Shown piece by piece: positions 35,561 through 46,339 of a stretch of DNA of 64,000 nucleotides. Made by a program: the position numbers and the translations under genes. The notes beneath the pieces are model-generated. The model was not told where the DNA came from, did no database searches, and saw only the letters and a list, made by a program, of their open reading frames with translations. Position 1 is the stretch's first letter, and every line of letters begins with the position of its first letter. Source of the stretch: Bolinopsis microptera (lineage: Eukaryota > Ctenophora > Tentaculata > Lobata > Bolinopsidae). The stretch covers positions 13,350,445-13,414,444 of the forward strand of contig NC_087079.1 of NCBI RefSeq assembly GCF_026151205.1, in the 5' to 3' direction.

Positions 35561-36150
35561 ACAGAATATTCAAACAATATACACATAATATAGCAATGGC
35601 CAATTGGCTGACTATAAGGTCATGGCCTGAACTTTAATAGTCAAGTGATGCTAAAGCAGAGCACAAATATGTAATAAGTTAATAGATAAAAATACTGATT
35701 CAATGATTAAAATTATAGCTGTGAGTGTCAATAAATTACTGTGTCATAAAAAAAGGTTCTGTTCATGACTGTGGATTGATCAGGGGGATGTGCTGAGTGC
35801 CCTCTGGGCTGCCACCACCGGGGAATAAGCTGCACCTCAAATTATTTGTTATATAGTAGTGTTGAAAGTATTAAAACATCTCAACCATTGTTGGGTGTGT
35901 TACCTTGTTGTGGGCTTTACTTGGGTGTGTTCCATTGATATTTATGTAGCTTGAGAAACTTTTTCTACCAAAAAGGTTTTCGATCAGGAATCGTCTTCAA
36001 ATTATTTTGGGGAACATTTTGACTTGATATAACGTCGTCGTAATGACACAAGTGACTTATTTGATAGTGTTTTAAAAGTAAAGTATTTATGTTTTTAACT
36101 TGAGGTGTAAATATTTTTAGGGATTTTATTTTTTATTTCAGATCTATCAT
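35561..36150. other. DNA upstream of the LINE 5' end
   Basis: No gene was recognised. Sequence resumes as ordinary AT-rich DNA beyond the LINE 5' end and runs into the first GC-rich hairpin-repeat copy at 36151. Confidence 0.4.
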
Positions 36151-36235
36151 TTAACGGGTGATACTCGTAAAATGTCTGTTCCATATATTGGACGAGTCCA
36201 ACTCGGCGCGCGTCCTGGTAGGTTGTAAACCTACA
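36151..36235 (+). repeat. GC-rich hairpin repeat, copy A
   Basis: About 85 bp, starting TTAACGGGTGATACTCGTAA, then a GAGTCCAACTCGGCGCGCGT block and ending TGTAAACCTACA. Related copies lie at 37299-37390, 38004-38095 (inverted) and 38091-38170. The conserved unit of about 90 bp is GC-rich at one end and lies in AT-rich surroundings. Confidence 0.75.
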
Positions 36236-36471
36236 AATCTATCATACTATTTGTTACTAGAATATTTTTTTTGGTATAAAATATTCAAACAATATAATAC
36301 ACATAATATAGCAATGACCCTATATAAAATTCTGTAAAAGTGGTACAAATTTAAAAACTGAGGTAAAAATAAAAATAAAACCCTTTGTAATAATACATAT
36401 AAAATCCACTAAATCACATCACAACAAAAAGCAGTTTAGACCCCCATCCAACTAGAGCACTCCATGACCTT

Positions 36472-36726
36472 TTAGGGTTTAAGAGTGTTGATCAGGTTAA
36501 GGTCCAAATCACGTATTGCCGTGGGTGGAAGGGTTCTGGTACCTCTGTACCCCCTGATAGAGATTATACAGGTTCTGAGTAGGTCAAAACGCAGTCTGCG
36601 TCTGACAAATGACATCACATCACAATACCGTTGGCCTTTCTTTAGGCTGATCTTTTCAGCGAGATGTTTTAGAAACTGTGAAGCCTCAGTTGCCATTCCT
36701 CCTGTATTTGTTACTAGAATGCTCAT
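36472..36726 (-). pseudogene. Fragment of a repeat-associated invertebrate ORF
   Basis: An 84-residue frame with TGGMATEASQFLKHLAEKI, then Y..VMSFVRRRLRFDLLR and SIRGYRG. It resembles a short module that recurs at the C-terminus of repetitive, probably retroelement-derived, proteins of marine invertebrates. I cannot assign a family with certainty. No companion domain is visible nearby, so it is treated as a fossil fragment. Confidence 0.35.
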
Positions 36727-36748
36727 TGTAGCCTATAATATTTAGATT

Positions 36749-36750
<2 letters not shown>

Positions 36751-36786
<36 letters not shown>
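36751..36786. repeat. (CAT)12 microsatellite
   Basis: Twelve perfect CAT triplets lie between the repeat-associated ORF fragment and the GC-rich repeat cluster. Confidence 0.95.
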
Positions 36787-37264
36787 GTTTTGACTGAATT
36801 TTTTTGAATGACCTTTTTGCAAGGTCACTGCTGATGGCACAAAACACGATTGAGGCACTCAAAGTTTTCTTTCCAAAGAAAGCTTTTATTGTTTATGATT
36901 AAACAAGATTAAAGGATTAAACAGGATTAAACATGAAATTACCAGAGAGAACACTAACGGACTCGTTTTGGATATACAAGAATGAATAAATGGATAAATA
37001 AAATTATCAAAACTGAATCATTTGAAAACAATGAAATTTAACTCTAACTGTTTACAATTTCACGAGGATAAAAGAAGATCGTCTATAATAATTTAAGGTA
37101 TGTGATAAACGGAAGACCATCAAAATATAAAAAAGATTTTGGAAGATTTTTGCTATCTGATTTACTTGTTTGATTCACGTTAACAGTTGATTCACATTGT
37201 CAATCTTTCCTAGCTTTTGGCGCGCGAGGCCCAGTGGTGCATCTCGCCGATCTAGAGAATATGC

Positions 37265-37476
37265 GCGGCGCGGCCCAGTAGTGCATCGCGCTACAACGTT
37301 AACGGGTGGTACTTGACTCGTATAATATCTGTTCCAGGACCGTCGATGAGTCCAACTCGGCGCGCGTCCTGGCAGGTTATAAATCTTCAAGATTCACGAT
37401 GTCAATCCTTCGTATTTCGCCGATCTGTGGTTGCGAGGGATGCGCGGCGTGACCCAGTAGTGCATCGCGCTACAAT
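37265..37476. repeat. Pair of GC-rich direct repeats with hairpin-repeat copy B between
   Basis: A block reading CCCAGTAGTGCATCGCGCTA, preceded by GCGCGGCG, occurs at about 37265-37296 and again at about 37440-37475. A diverged copy of the hairpin repeat lies between them at 37299-37390. A similar CCCAGTGGTGCAT block begins near 37229. The region is an accumulation of short GC-rich repeats. Confidence 0.6.
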
Positions 37477-37973
37477 CTGCTTGTAAAACGAGTCAAGTGC
37501 TACAAATTAGCGCGCCGGGCCTGGCTAGTCTGTAAGTCAATAAGTTTGTCACACTTTTGATGTTGTAGACCTGTCGCGTACGAGTGTGCGGCCCTATAGT
37601 GGTTTTATTTGTTGACCATTGTTAATGATTTGGCCCGGCGCGCGCTAATTCGTAGCACTTGCCAGAAAAAAGAAAGCGGCGCGCGCTACTTCGAAGAAAT
37701 TTTTGCTTCCTGCATTCTTGTCAACCCATGCCGCGCTGCGCACTCAATGAGGCTTATCCATTATCGCTAGATCGGCGAAATGCGCTACTGTGCCTCGCCG
37801 AGCTGCGATGAATTGACATCGTCAATTAAGGTTATGGTTAGGGTTGGGATTGTGTAGGCGTTACTGGGCCGCGCTCAGCCTGTCATTCTGCCAAATCTCT
37901 ATTCAATGTTTATGAACATAAAAGCCTGAGGTCCCCAGGTAAGAATAGGCGCAGTTTTGATCCCCGGTAAAAG

Positions 37974-38170
37974 CTTAACGGGTGATACTCGTAAAATATC
38001 TGTTGTAGGTTTACAACATACCAGGGCGCGCGCCGAGTTGGACTCGTCGACGGTCCAATATATGGAACAAATATTTTACGAGTATCACCCGTTAAAATAT
38101 CTGTTCCATATATTGGATCACCGTCGACGAGTCCAATTCGGCGCGCGTCCTGGTAGGTTGTAAATCTACA
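37974..38170. repeat. Head-to-head hairpin repeat copies C and D
   Basis: A partial direct copy (37974-38003) is followed by a full inverted copy (38004-38095) and a direct copy (38091-38170). The centre near 38060-38130 can fold into a long hairpin, in which ATACTCGT pairs with ACGAGTAT and CCATATATTGG with CCAATATATGG. The GGCGCGCG cores form the distal stem. Confidence 0.7.
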
Positions 38171-38905
38171 AAAGTATGACAGTAAAACTAAAATAAAACT
38201 TCGCTTATTTTATTAATATTTGTAGCACTTCGGCATTCGGTGAACTGCAGAACTCTGTTGACCAGCTCAAACTAGGTGTTCACACAAGTCAGACAATTTT
38301 CCCTGCCTACAAGTACACCCGCTACTGCACCCCCGTCACTATTTCAAAATACCCTCGCGTGCTGAACGAGCGTGTTAAATCACTTTATAGTTATTTGTAG
38401 TTCTTGGAGATTTTTCTAAAAGGGCCCCTACTAAAAGGACAGTTGAAATCTACCTGATTCGCTGTATTTTCGTACGCTGATTCCGAATCACCCCACATGA
38501 CATACGGTTAAAATGCTCCCCTAGCGAGATATCGGCAAAAACCTGTCTCGATCCCGTGATATGACCATATAAGGAAGTTGGCCTAATATCTCGTTGGGGT
38601 TAGGGTTTCAGCATAATGCATATGCTTTAGTTTGGGATTGGGTTAGGATCAGATTAGAGGGTTTCGAAAAGTCATTCAGAGCCACTACACTTAGAGGACG
38701 TGTTAAAAAAGTCACGTGACAGTCGACTGTAGAGTGCGAGTGATTAATCATCATCCCTGGCTGACGAGTGACGGGAGGGGGTAAGTTTTGTAGAGGGGGT
38801 TAAGCCTAAGGACGGAGGGGGTTAAGCCTAAAGACGGAGGGAGTTAAGGGGGAGGGGTTAAAATTTGCCAAATCTTGCTGACGTCATATGTGAACGCTCC
38901 CTAAT
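38171..38905. other. Spacer before the MULE-like element
   Basis: No gene was recognised. It contains short imperfect direct repeats of GGAGGGGGTTAAGCCTAA-type sequence at about 38770-38860, and a TCACGTGAC E-box near 38713. Otherwise nothing stands out. Confidence 0.4.
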
Positions 38906-39233
38906 GCTATGACGGGGGGTACCAATGGCATAGAATGGAGAAGAATGGCATAAAAATCATCAAATGGCATAGAAATTTCATGGCACAAATGGAAATTTTG
39001 GTTGGCCAATTCTCCATTTATGCCAATTTATGCCATGAATTTAGGTCTTCATATTTGACCTTTAGGATGACTTTAAATTCACAAATTATTATAAGTACTT
39101 GAATAAGAGACATGTTTCATGCTTTATAACGCTTGCAATGATCTTTAAAGATTCATATGATAAATAAAGAAAATAGAAATGTATTATATCAAACATATAC
39201 CAAACATTTGACTATTCAAGAAAAGCAAATTCG

Positions 39234-40910
39234 AAAGTAGGACCCTAGAGCGGAGTCAAATCGCCAGGGTAGGACTCTAGAGCGGAACTTCCTTACCGGA
39301 CCCATACTATGAAGACTCTAGAGCGGTACCCACATGCAAATTTTAGAGCGGTTAGAAATTTGAGAGTAAAGTTAGTTTTGAAGATTGAGCTATGTTTTTT
39401 AATCAATGATTAATAATAGTCGTCACATAATGATGATAGAATTGATACAACTTATTATACATTAATACTGCGAATCAAATATCTGAAAATAGTTCACTCA
39501 GCTCCTCGACCATCACGGTCCTCAACATGTCAAGGTGGGAGAGTGAGACAATGTCATGATCGTCGTAGACTTTTACTAAATGTGCCAGTCGGCTGTCCTT
39601 GGTACGCTGACGGGCTCGTTTTGCAGGAGGAGCATCCCCGTAACTCTCCTTGAGCATCATCTCATCTGTAGTGGACTGTTCTTAGAAGAAAGGTCCAGAT
39701 AGTTGGGTAAGAGTGTCCCAACATTGCTGCAAACTTTCTGTTAAAGGCCTCTGCGTAGTTGTTTGTCTTGTTGAAGTTGCAGGTAGTCCGGTCGACGAGG
39801 TTCCAGGATTGCGGAGGAAAGCGGGCAGGTTTGGTGCTACGAGCGGTGGAAACTCCCTGTACCCAATTCGTCATGAAGTAGTTAAGGAAGTCGTCGAGGC
39901 CAAGGTGGGAGGGTATAAGATCTAGGAGCTCCATGAAAGAAGGGAGAACATCGTCCACTGAGAGAAAGGCAAGCTGCATAGTGCATAAGTCTACGTATCC
40001 ACACTCGAACAGGACCTGAAGTCCAGGAATTGGTAAGGGGGTCGTTAATTCCTTCGTCGTAGTCCTTCTTCAGTCCGTTCTCCCGTACCCATCTCAGCTG
40101 TTCGTCCCCGGATGAAGACGGCCTTCTCAGGAAGAGTTAAGTTATAACTGTTACTCAGCATATTGTAGATAGTTGTAAAGAGGAGTAGGAATCGAATGTG
40201 ATATACTAAACTAAATTCTCTGTGACATTTATACTGCACTATCGAAATCACTAACAAGAACCGCTATGCAGTATGCGATGGGATCTGATCTGGAACATAC
40301 CCTGTCACTAGACTGAACATGAGATACCCTTAGTAGGTGCTAAAGTGTCACGCGATGAGATTCTCATTCCTAAATGATCTGCTTGAGTGCACGTACTTGG
40401 TCGGCATTTCGCTTAGCGAAATCACATCGACCAGTTCATAATTATACCTCTTTATCAAAGAATCTTTTTGCATTTTAGAGTAGCATCAGGATATTTCAGT
40501 CAAATGGAAGAAGTTTATACCGAACAATTGTCTAACGTATCTAAAAATTACAATATGATATGATGTATAATATAAATAATCTAGGACAATTTTCTGCTTC
40601 AACAACTCCATGAATTATTCTAATCTCACTATTATAATAATCAATCACGAGTTGTATCTAATCTGATTTCAATCTTCCGACCAAACGTCCACTCTACAGT
40701 CCGATCTCAAATTTCTAACCGCTCCAAAATTTACATGTGGGTACCGCTCTAGAGTCCTCATAGTATGGTTTCGGTAAGGGAGTTCCGCTCTAGAGTCCTA
40801 CCCTGGCGATTTGACTCCACTCTAGGGTCCTTATAGTATGGTTCCGGTAAGGGGGTTCCGCTCTAGATTCCTACCCTGGCGATTTGACTCCGCTCTAGGG
40901 TCCTACTTTT
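39234..40910 (-). mobile_element. Inner MULE-like element with transposase remains
   Basis: Inverted ends begin AAAGTAGGACCCTAGAGCGG and contain several subterminal GACTCTAGAGCGG motifs. The right side has an extra block, so the arms are roughly 130 and 210 bp. Target duplication was not resolved. Inside, on the minus strand, are pieces of a MULE-type transposase (39475-39979). Confidence 0.6.
39475..39979 (-). pseudogene. MULE-type transposase C-terminal fragment
   Basis: Two abutting frames (39662-39979 and 39475-39660) are involved. The first reads LDDFLNYFMTNWVQG, RFPPQSWN, then TNNYAEAFNRKFAAMLG and SYPTIWTFLL, a pattern typical of the region after the DDE core in animal MULE (Phantom-like) transposases. 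The second, KRARQRTKDSRLAHLVKVY, matches the usual basic C-terminal part. The two frames are not continuous as read, and no DDE catalytic core was found upstream, so the gene is truncated and inactive. Confidence 0.6.
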
Positions 40911-41127
40911 GACCAAGTACGCCCTACAGTCCTACAGCCCAAATTGTGAGATGTTCAAAATCCTACAATGATTATACTAGATTAACGTTATTATAGAAAA
41001 CTAATTAAGGAGTGCTATGTTGCTATGCAGCAGTGAATATGAAGATATTTAAGCAATATATTATGTCATCATAATTTTGTATAATAGGAAGCAAGTATTT
41101 CAGGTCATTTGGTGAACTGTTATGTAT

Positions 41128-41188
41128 GATTGATAATGATCTGTGTTTCGAAGAGGCTACCCATTCGAAACACAGATCATTATCAATC
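41128..41188. repeat. Perfect 25-bp hairpin with 11-nt loop
   Basis: The arms 41128-41152 and 41164-41188 are exact reverse complements and enclose GAGGCTACCCA. The hairpin lies inside the composite TIR element, outside its inner MULE-like part. Confidence 0.9.
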
Positions 41189-41758
41189 TTGTGAAAATGT
41201 TTAAATTTCAAAACATTCTACATGAACACGGTCCCGACACGATACATCTGTACACATCATTAACAAATAATATTTTAATCGAGTTGGTAATGTTACAGTT
41301 TTCCACTGTTAATTTGGATATCCGATTGACTGGGAGCATTCAGTCGACTGTCCTCTCTGTTATACGGTGTGTAGCGTGTACTATGCCATACTGCCCGGTC
41401 ACTTGTCCACAATCAACCAAATCATCATATCATATTGATACATTGATATTCATTGAACGTAATTATAATCAATAATGCCCATTGCTAGGGATATTTTGAG
41501 GAATTTAATGGGTGAAAATAGATGTTGTAGTACAATAAATAGAGATAAAGGTGGACAGTACTAGTGGGGTGCAGACAATTCGTTAAATTAAATTCTCAGT
41601 TCAAAGTTTTAAAATTTCATATTTCGAATGGCATAGAATGGAGAAGAATGGCATAAAAATCATCAAATGGCATAGAAATTTCATGGCATAAATGGAAATT
41701 TTGTTTGGCCAATTCTCCATTATGCCATTTATGCCATTGGTACCCCCCCCGCTATGAC

Positions 41759-42585
41759 AAAGTAAAAGCCAACATGTACAATGAAAAAGAAAATAGTCAA
41801 AAATAAAATCATAAATACTCGTTAGCTATTTCTTCAAAGCTAAAGTACTCAATTTATTTCATGTATTGGCGTCATTTCAAGATCACAAAACGCAAGAACA
41901 GGCGAGTAAATACAGGTCTGGCATAACTTATATCTGGTGCTCATATTTACTAAATAAATGTACACGGCAGCTTTGTAGAACAATAAAAGGTCAAAGCAGA
42001 GGCTGAAAAAGTATAATTAGGCCATAATTAAGGGTTAAAAGTTGTGTGTAATGATATCTGGGCTATCATTTAAAGATGCGAAAATAAAAACTTTGATAGT
42101 ACTGTGTTGTGGGTCTAAAAACTTACAATTTACATATCATTGAATTCTTCGCAGTTAATTTTTAAAGTTTTTGGTTCTTCGAAATGCATTTCAATTTTCA
42201 ATGTTATTGTTCTGTACAGTTGGAATTAGATACGTTTTTTCACAAATATTACCATTAAACATCATTTGACCGCTCCCTACAATAATATATTTCGTATAAT
42301 TCGTCATCTTCAAGGTATCTTTTTACATAATACATTATATACCATAAAACTCTTTTATTTAACTTAAACATCAAATCTTATCATAAATTCTTTATAAAGT
42401 CAGTGATGAATCAAATATGTTTCAAGCAGTGAACATGTATGTAATGACTATAGGATGAACGGCTAATTTCAAACCAATTTGAAATCGGGATTGAAAATAA
42501 ACTATCTAATATTTACATAACCCTAACCCTGTGATTCAGTACAAGCACAGGTCCTTTCGACAATCTGTCATATTTAACTTCAGCA
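41759..42585. other. AT-rich spacer 3' of the Cav gene
   Basis: No gene was recognised between the transposon cluster and the motif array at 42591. The 3' untranslated region of the Cav gene could reach here, but no clear end signal was seen. Confidence 0.4.
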
Positions 42586-42590
42586 CGCTG

Positions 42591-42643
42591 TCACGTGACG
42601 TCATCACGCTGTCACGTGACGTCACCATTCTGTCACGTGATGT
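42591..42643. promoter_or_regulatory. Phased E-box/CRE composite motifs
   Basis: TCACGTGACGTCA occurs at 42591-42603 and 42612-42624, and a variant, TCACGTGATGTG, starts at 42632. Spacing is 21 and 20 bp, about two helical turns. Each copy fuses a CACGTG E-box (bHLH-ZIP) with a TGACGTCA CRE (ATF/CREB). The array lies about 0.4 kb beyond the proposed Cav stop codon. Confidence 0.5.
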
Positions 42644-42822
42644 GTGACGTGACTAAACAATGATCTGAGAGAGGACAGACTGGCTGCGTATTGTGCGGGT
42701 TGACAACATGTGTAGTGACATGTGACCCGGTTACCCCTAGTGTGTAGTGCTATTCCCCACTCTAACGGCTCTATATGTCTCCTGACGGCGATGAGGACAG
42801 GACTGAAAGAGACAGTGTAACT

Positions 42823-42900
42823 GTTACTATGGCAACTATGTACTGTTGCTATGCCAACATAGTACTGCTACTATAGCAACATCTGATTTACTATGGCAAC
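42823..42900. promoter_or_regulatory. Phased X-box-like (RFX-type) motif array
   Basis: Four 14-mers resembling the RFX X-box (GTTNCCATGGNAAC) occur: GTTACTATGGCAAC at 42823, GTTGCTATGCCAAC at 42845, GCTACTATAGCAAC at 42867 and TTTACTATGGCAAC at 42887. They are spaced 22, 22 and 20 bp apart. They could be regulatory or simply a decayed tandem repeat; the conserved dyad form favours binding sites. Confidence 0.45.
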
Positions 42901-43016
42901 ATTTGATAAACACCTCGACAGTCGACACCATAGCAAAACTTTAGCTGATAGTCAGCATTATAATGAAAACTAAATCGTCAGCAACATAATTATGAACATA
43001 TCATAGCTGTGAATAA

Positions 43017-46000
43017 TTAAATACCTGTTAAGAGATTAGGAGAATTATTGTTGTTGTTGTTGTTGTTGTTGTTGAGTTCCCCCAACTCTATGTCTTTAGA
43101 AGATGTCCGATGGGGAAGTTTGGGTGTGGAACCCGTACCCCTGTAATTGTCTGCTCGCTTGTGTTTTACGGAGTTAAACAGGTTGCTTACTATACTGTGT
43201 ACTGGCTGTAACGGAGTGGAAATAGAGTTTATTTTCTATTATTTTTATAGTTCATCTATAGATATAAATATTCCGGGGCTATTGGGCAACACCGGTTCAG
43301 TTTTCAGATGTTACAACGGTAATAAATACAAGCGAACCACTGTTAGGCCACATGCTTCTCCTAGGTATTGAAAACAGGATGTAAAGATAGCGGTCTGTCG
43401 GTACATCATACATGACCACCTTATCCTAACCTCAACAAAGAAAAATAGAATGAAAAGCGTACCTTTTTACTTATGTTATTATACTCATCATCGTCAGACT
43501 CCAGGTCCAGTTCACCTGATATCTGTCTCTTTAAAGGTCTACTCAACTCGTGGGGTATCCGCAGACCCGCCTGTTCAAATTAGCAAATTAGCAATTAGCA
43601 AATTAGCAAATTAGTTATCACGCGGCGTTTGTCAGAATGAATGATAATATATGAAGGTAAGTTAAGTGACAAAACAGAGGTGTGTGGAGCTGACCAACTC
43701 ACCACTAAAGGCTGCTGTTGTGATTTCTGGAACTCCTCTTCTCGCTTCTTTTGAAGATGTCTGTAAAACTTCTGGATCATAAGAGTAGCGTATATCTTGG
43801 CTACTGTCTCTACTTCTTTGCCTGGCTCTATTGTGGGGAGACATCCGTTAGATTTTAGGCTACCAACGAATCATAGAGCTATGAATAAGAAATTTAATAA
43901 AATTCGCAATAAATTCTAATGCAATTAAAATAGGATCATAATCAAATCATGATGAAACTATCCGATGAAACTATCCGAACTATCTACAGGAAATGTGAAA
44001 ACTTACCATCTACAGGAAGCACTCTTTCCAAAAGTTTGGACCGCATTCCAGGGAAAGTTCGGCAGATTTCCATTTTAAGCTCTTTATTCATATCAGAAAC
44101 AGCGTTCACTCCCTTAGGCATGTGGATGTCCAGAGAGGTTCTTACAAGAGCAAATAAAGTGGCGGTAAACTCGACTGTGCCGTCTTGTAACAGCGGCATG
44201 TTCATTCCTATCATTCTCTGAAAATCAATAACGTTAATTTTGTTAGCTGTTGTTAGTACAGTTTGTCTTTCGAACATACAATGATTAGAGTATGGAATAT
44301 GGATCAATAGTAATCCCAGGCATCTGTAAAATTATCCAATCTCAAACTACGAATCATGCTGATTGTCGAATTTGTTCATTTTAATATCTGAAAGGATGAC
44401 GAAAAATGTACTCTCGACGAATAATTAGGAATCGAAACTCACCATGTACGCCACACGATCTGGACACTTTTTACCCAGCCCCAAGGGCGGTGATATCCTC
44501 TTTAACAACTTTATAACATCCTCATGCTTTATTCTGCCCGAAGCTTTTGGATCAAAATCAGCCCATTTTCTAACAAACTTATTTAAATGATGAAGACCAA
44601 CTATTGACATGTCCCGGGTAAGATAATCAAAGTTGTCGATGATAACGGAGACGAACAGGTTGACGACAAGGAACTGGGAGGTGATGACGAAAGTACAAAA
44701 GTAAATCTGGGAGAAGGAGGACCCACAGTTGGAGTCCTCTGTAGAGGATTCGCCGCAGTACGCTCGATCAGGGGTCAGGTCGCGCATTATGGCGTGCCAA
44801 GCTTCTCCAGTAGAACATCTGAGAGAACAAGCGTGTAAATATTAGCTATAACAAGCTGAGACCAGAATACAATAATAAGATAGTAAGATAGCACAGAACC
44901 CTCTATATGAGAACATTCCATTTCTCTTCCAGTAGCTGGATAGATCTCGATTGTACTCACATGTTAACGATGAGTTTATTGATTATTAAAGCCACCCAAA
45001 AATGCTTAAAACTATATAATAGTGGCAGGACTGATTTGTAACACCTTGTTGCCATGCAACAATAAAGCAAAAATTGTCACCTGAAAAGGAGAATCATGGC
45101 GTTCTGAAAGCTCTCGAAGTTGTTATATCTGGTGATGACATAGTCTGGGCTGTTGTCCGGATCAGCTTCCACCTTTCCGAATATCTGCATTCCGATGATA
45201 GCGTAGATGTAGAATGTCAACATCACGAGGAACATGACATGGGGAAGACTCTTTAGAGCCTTGAGGAAGACAAAAAGTAGGGTCCGCATTTCACCGCCGT
45301 AGTTCAACAATTTGATGAGTCGAGCCGCGCGGAACATCTTAACCAACCGAGATATCATGAAATTATCCTGAAAGAAGAGCATGTGAGTATGATAAGATAA
45401 CCGTTAGTTGAGAATTTCGATGATGTGACATTGTTATACATGGAACAGTGGTAAATTCAGAGATTGTTGCAAAAACAAACAAATATGGCGCAAATGTGCA
45501 GGTGACACTATCAAAAGTAAGTTGGACGAAAAATCAAATAGAGAGACTAGCAGTGTTTTTTGTTGCAAAATCCACATTTCCATGATCAATATATCATCTC
45601 ACGGCTTCACTAAATTCATTCTTATCAAACTATTCAATATTCATGCTACTTATAGGTTGTAGGTACCCAATTCAATCAATCAATAAACAAGCAGAAAACC
45701 CATTAATAGCCCTTATATATTCACTATTCACTCAGGTTAACTTGACTTAGATAGCGCCGACGGCATTTTTCTAGCTCAAAAGTTTGGTAAAGCAGTTGGT
45801 AGGAGCTATAAGTTAAGAGGTATTCAAGAAGCTTCAGACAGCCTTTTAATACTAAATGAAAATCACATGGAAGATAGGGGAAGAAATAGCAAATTGAGAT
45901 AACTTAGCAGATGTATATATAACAGAAAGGAAGAAATGCAAGCACTCCGAAATTACCTTTCCTTGCGTGTCATCCTGAAATTCCGACATAAAGTTTCTGG

Positions 46001-46339
46001 GTGCTTTAATAATTAACACCAAAGTTAGAATACAGTGACACGGCCTTTCACGGTTAATGCGTCTCATTGATGAGCTCGAAAAAAAGCCTCATGTATTGAA
46101 AACAAATCTTATAAAGGGAATAAGTAAAATAGACTTACAGTGTACCAAGTGCTGACCATTATGTCAACAAAAGAACCCACGAGGACTACAAAGTCGAACA
46201 CATTCCAAGATCCACCTAGGAAATATTGTTTGACCCCGTACGCTGCCAACTTCAGGATTATATCTATGGTGAAGACAGCCACTAAGATAGCGTTGACCGT
46301 TTCCAGTGCCGTCTCGTAACCACTTGACATACCGTGGTA
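43017..46339 (-). CDS. Cav domain IV and cytoplasmic tail
   Basis: Exon 46139-46339 gives IVS2-S3. Exon 45081-45367 gives IVS4 ([16 protein letters not shown]) and S5. Exon 44443-44818 gives the pore (STGEAWH), IVS6 and the EF-hand-like region ([17 protein letters not shown]). Exon 44007-44217 continues the pre-IQ region, and 43703-43803 carries the calmodulin-binding IQ motif ([16 protein letters not shown]). Exon 43463-43570 reads [20 protein letters not shown], like the Cav1 tail. The last exon (43017-43157) is the least certain. It relies on a weak acceptor and encodes an Asn run, ending ...SPNLLTGI; a GTATTT donor just before the stop could extend the gene. Confidence 0.82.

Larger units (their letters stand above)
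38914..41750. mobile_element. Composite TIR element with 8-bp target duplication
   Basis: Ends read GGGGGGTACCAATGGCATA and its complement. Both flanks carry GCTATGAC (38906-38913 and 41751-41758), a non-repetitive 8-bp duplication that makes transposition of this whole unit likely. About 110 bp next to each end (38921-39040 and 41628-41735) are direct, not only inverted, repeats of one another. The interior holds a second TIR element (39234-40910) that carries the transposase remains. The family is uncertain; an 8-bp duplication fits hAT-like or MULE-like insertion. Confidence 0.65.

Noticed and set aside
24000-41760. LTR retrotransposon or virus-derived element
   Set aside because: No paired LTRs, protease, integrase, capsid or envelope-like frame was seen; the reverse transcriptase here is of the non-LTR type.
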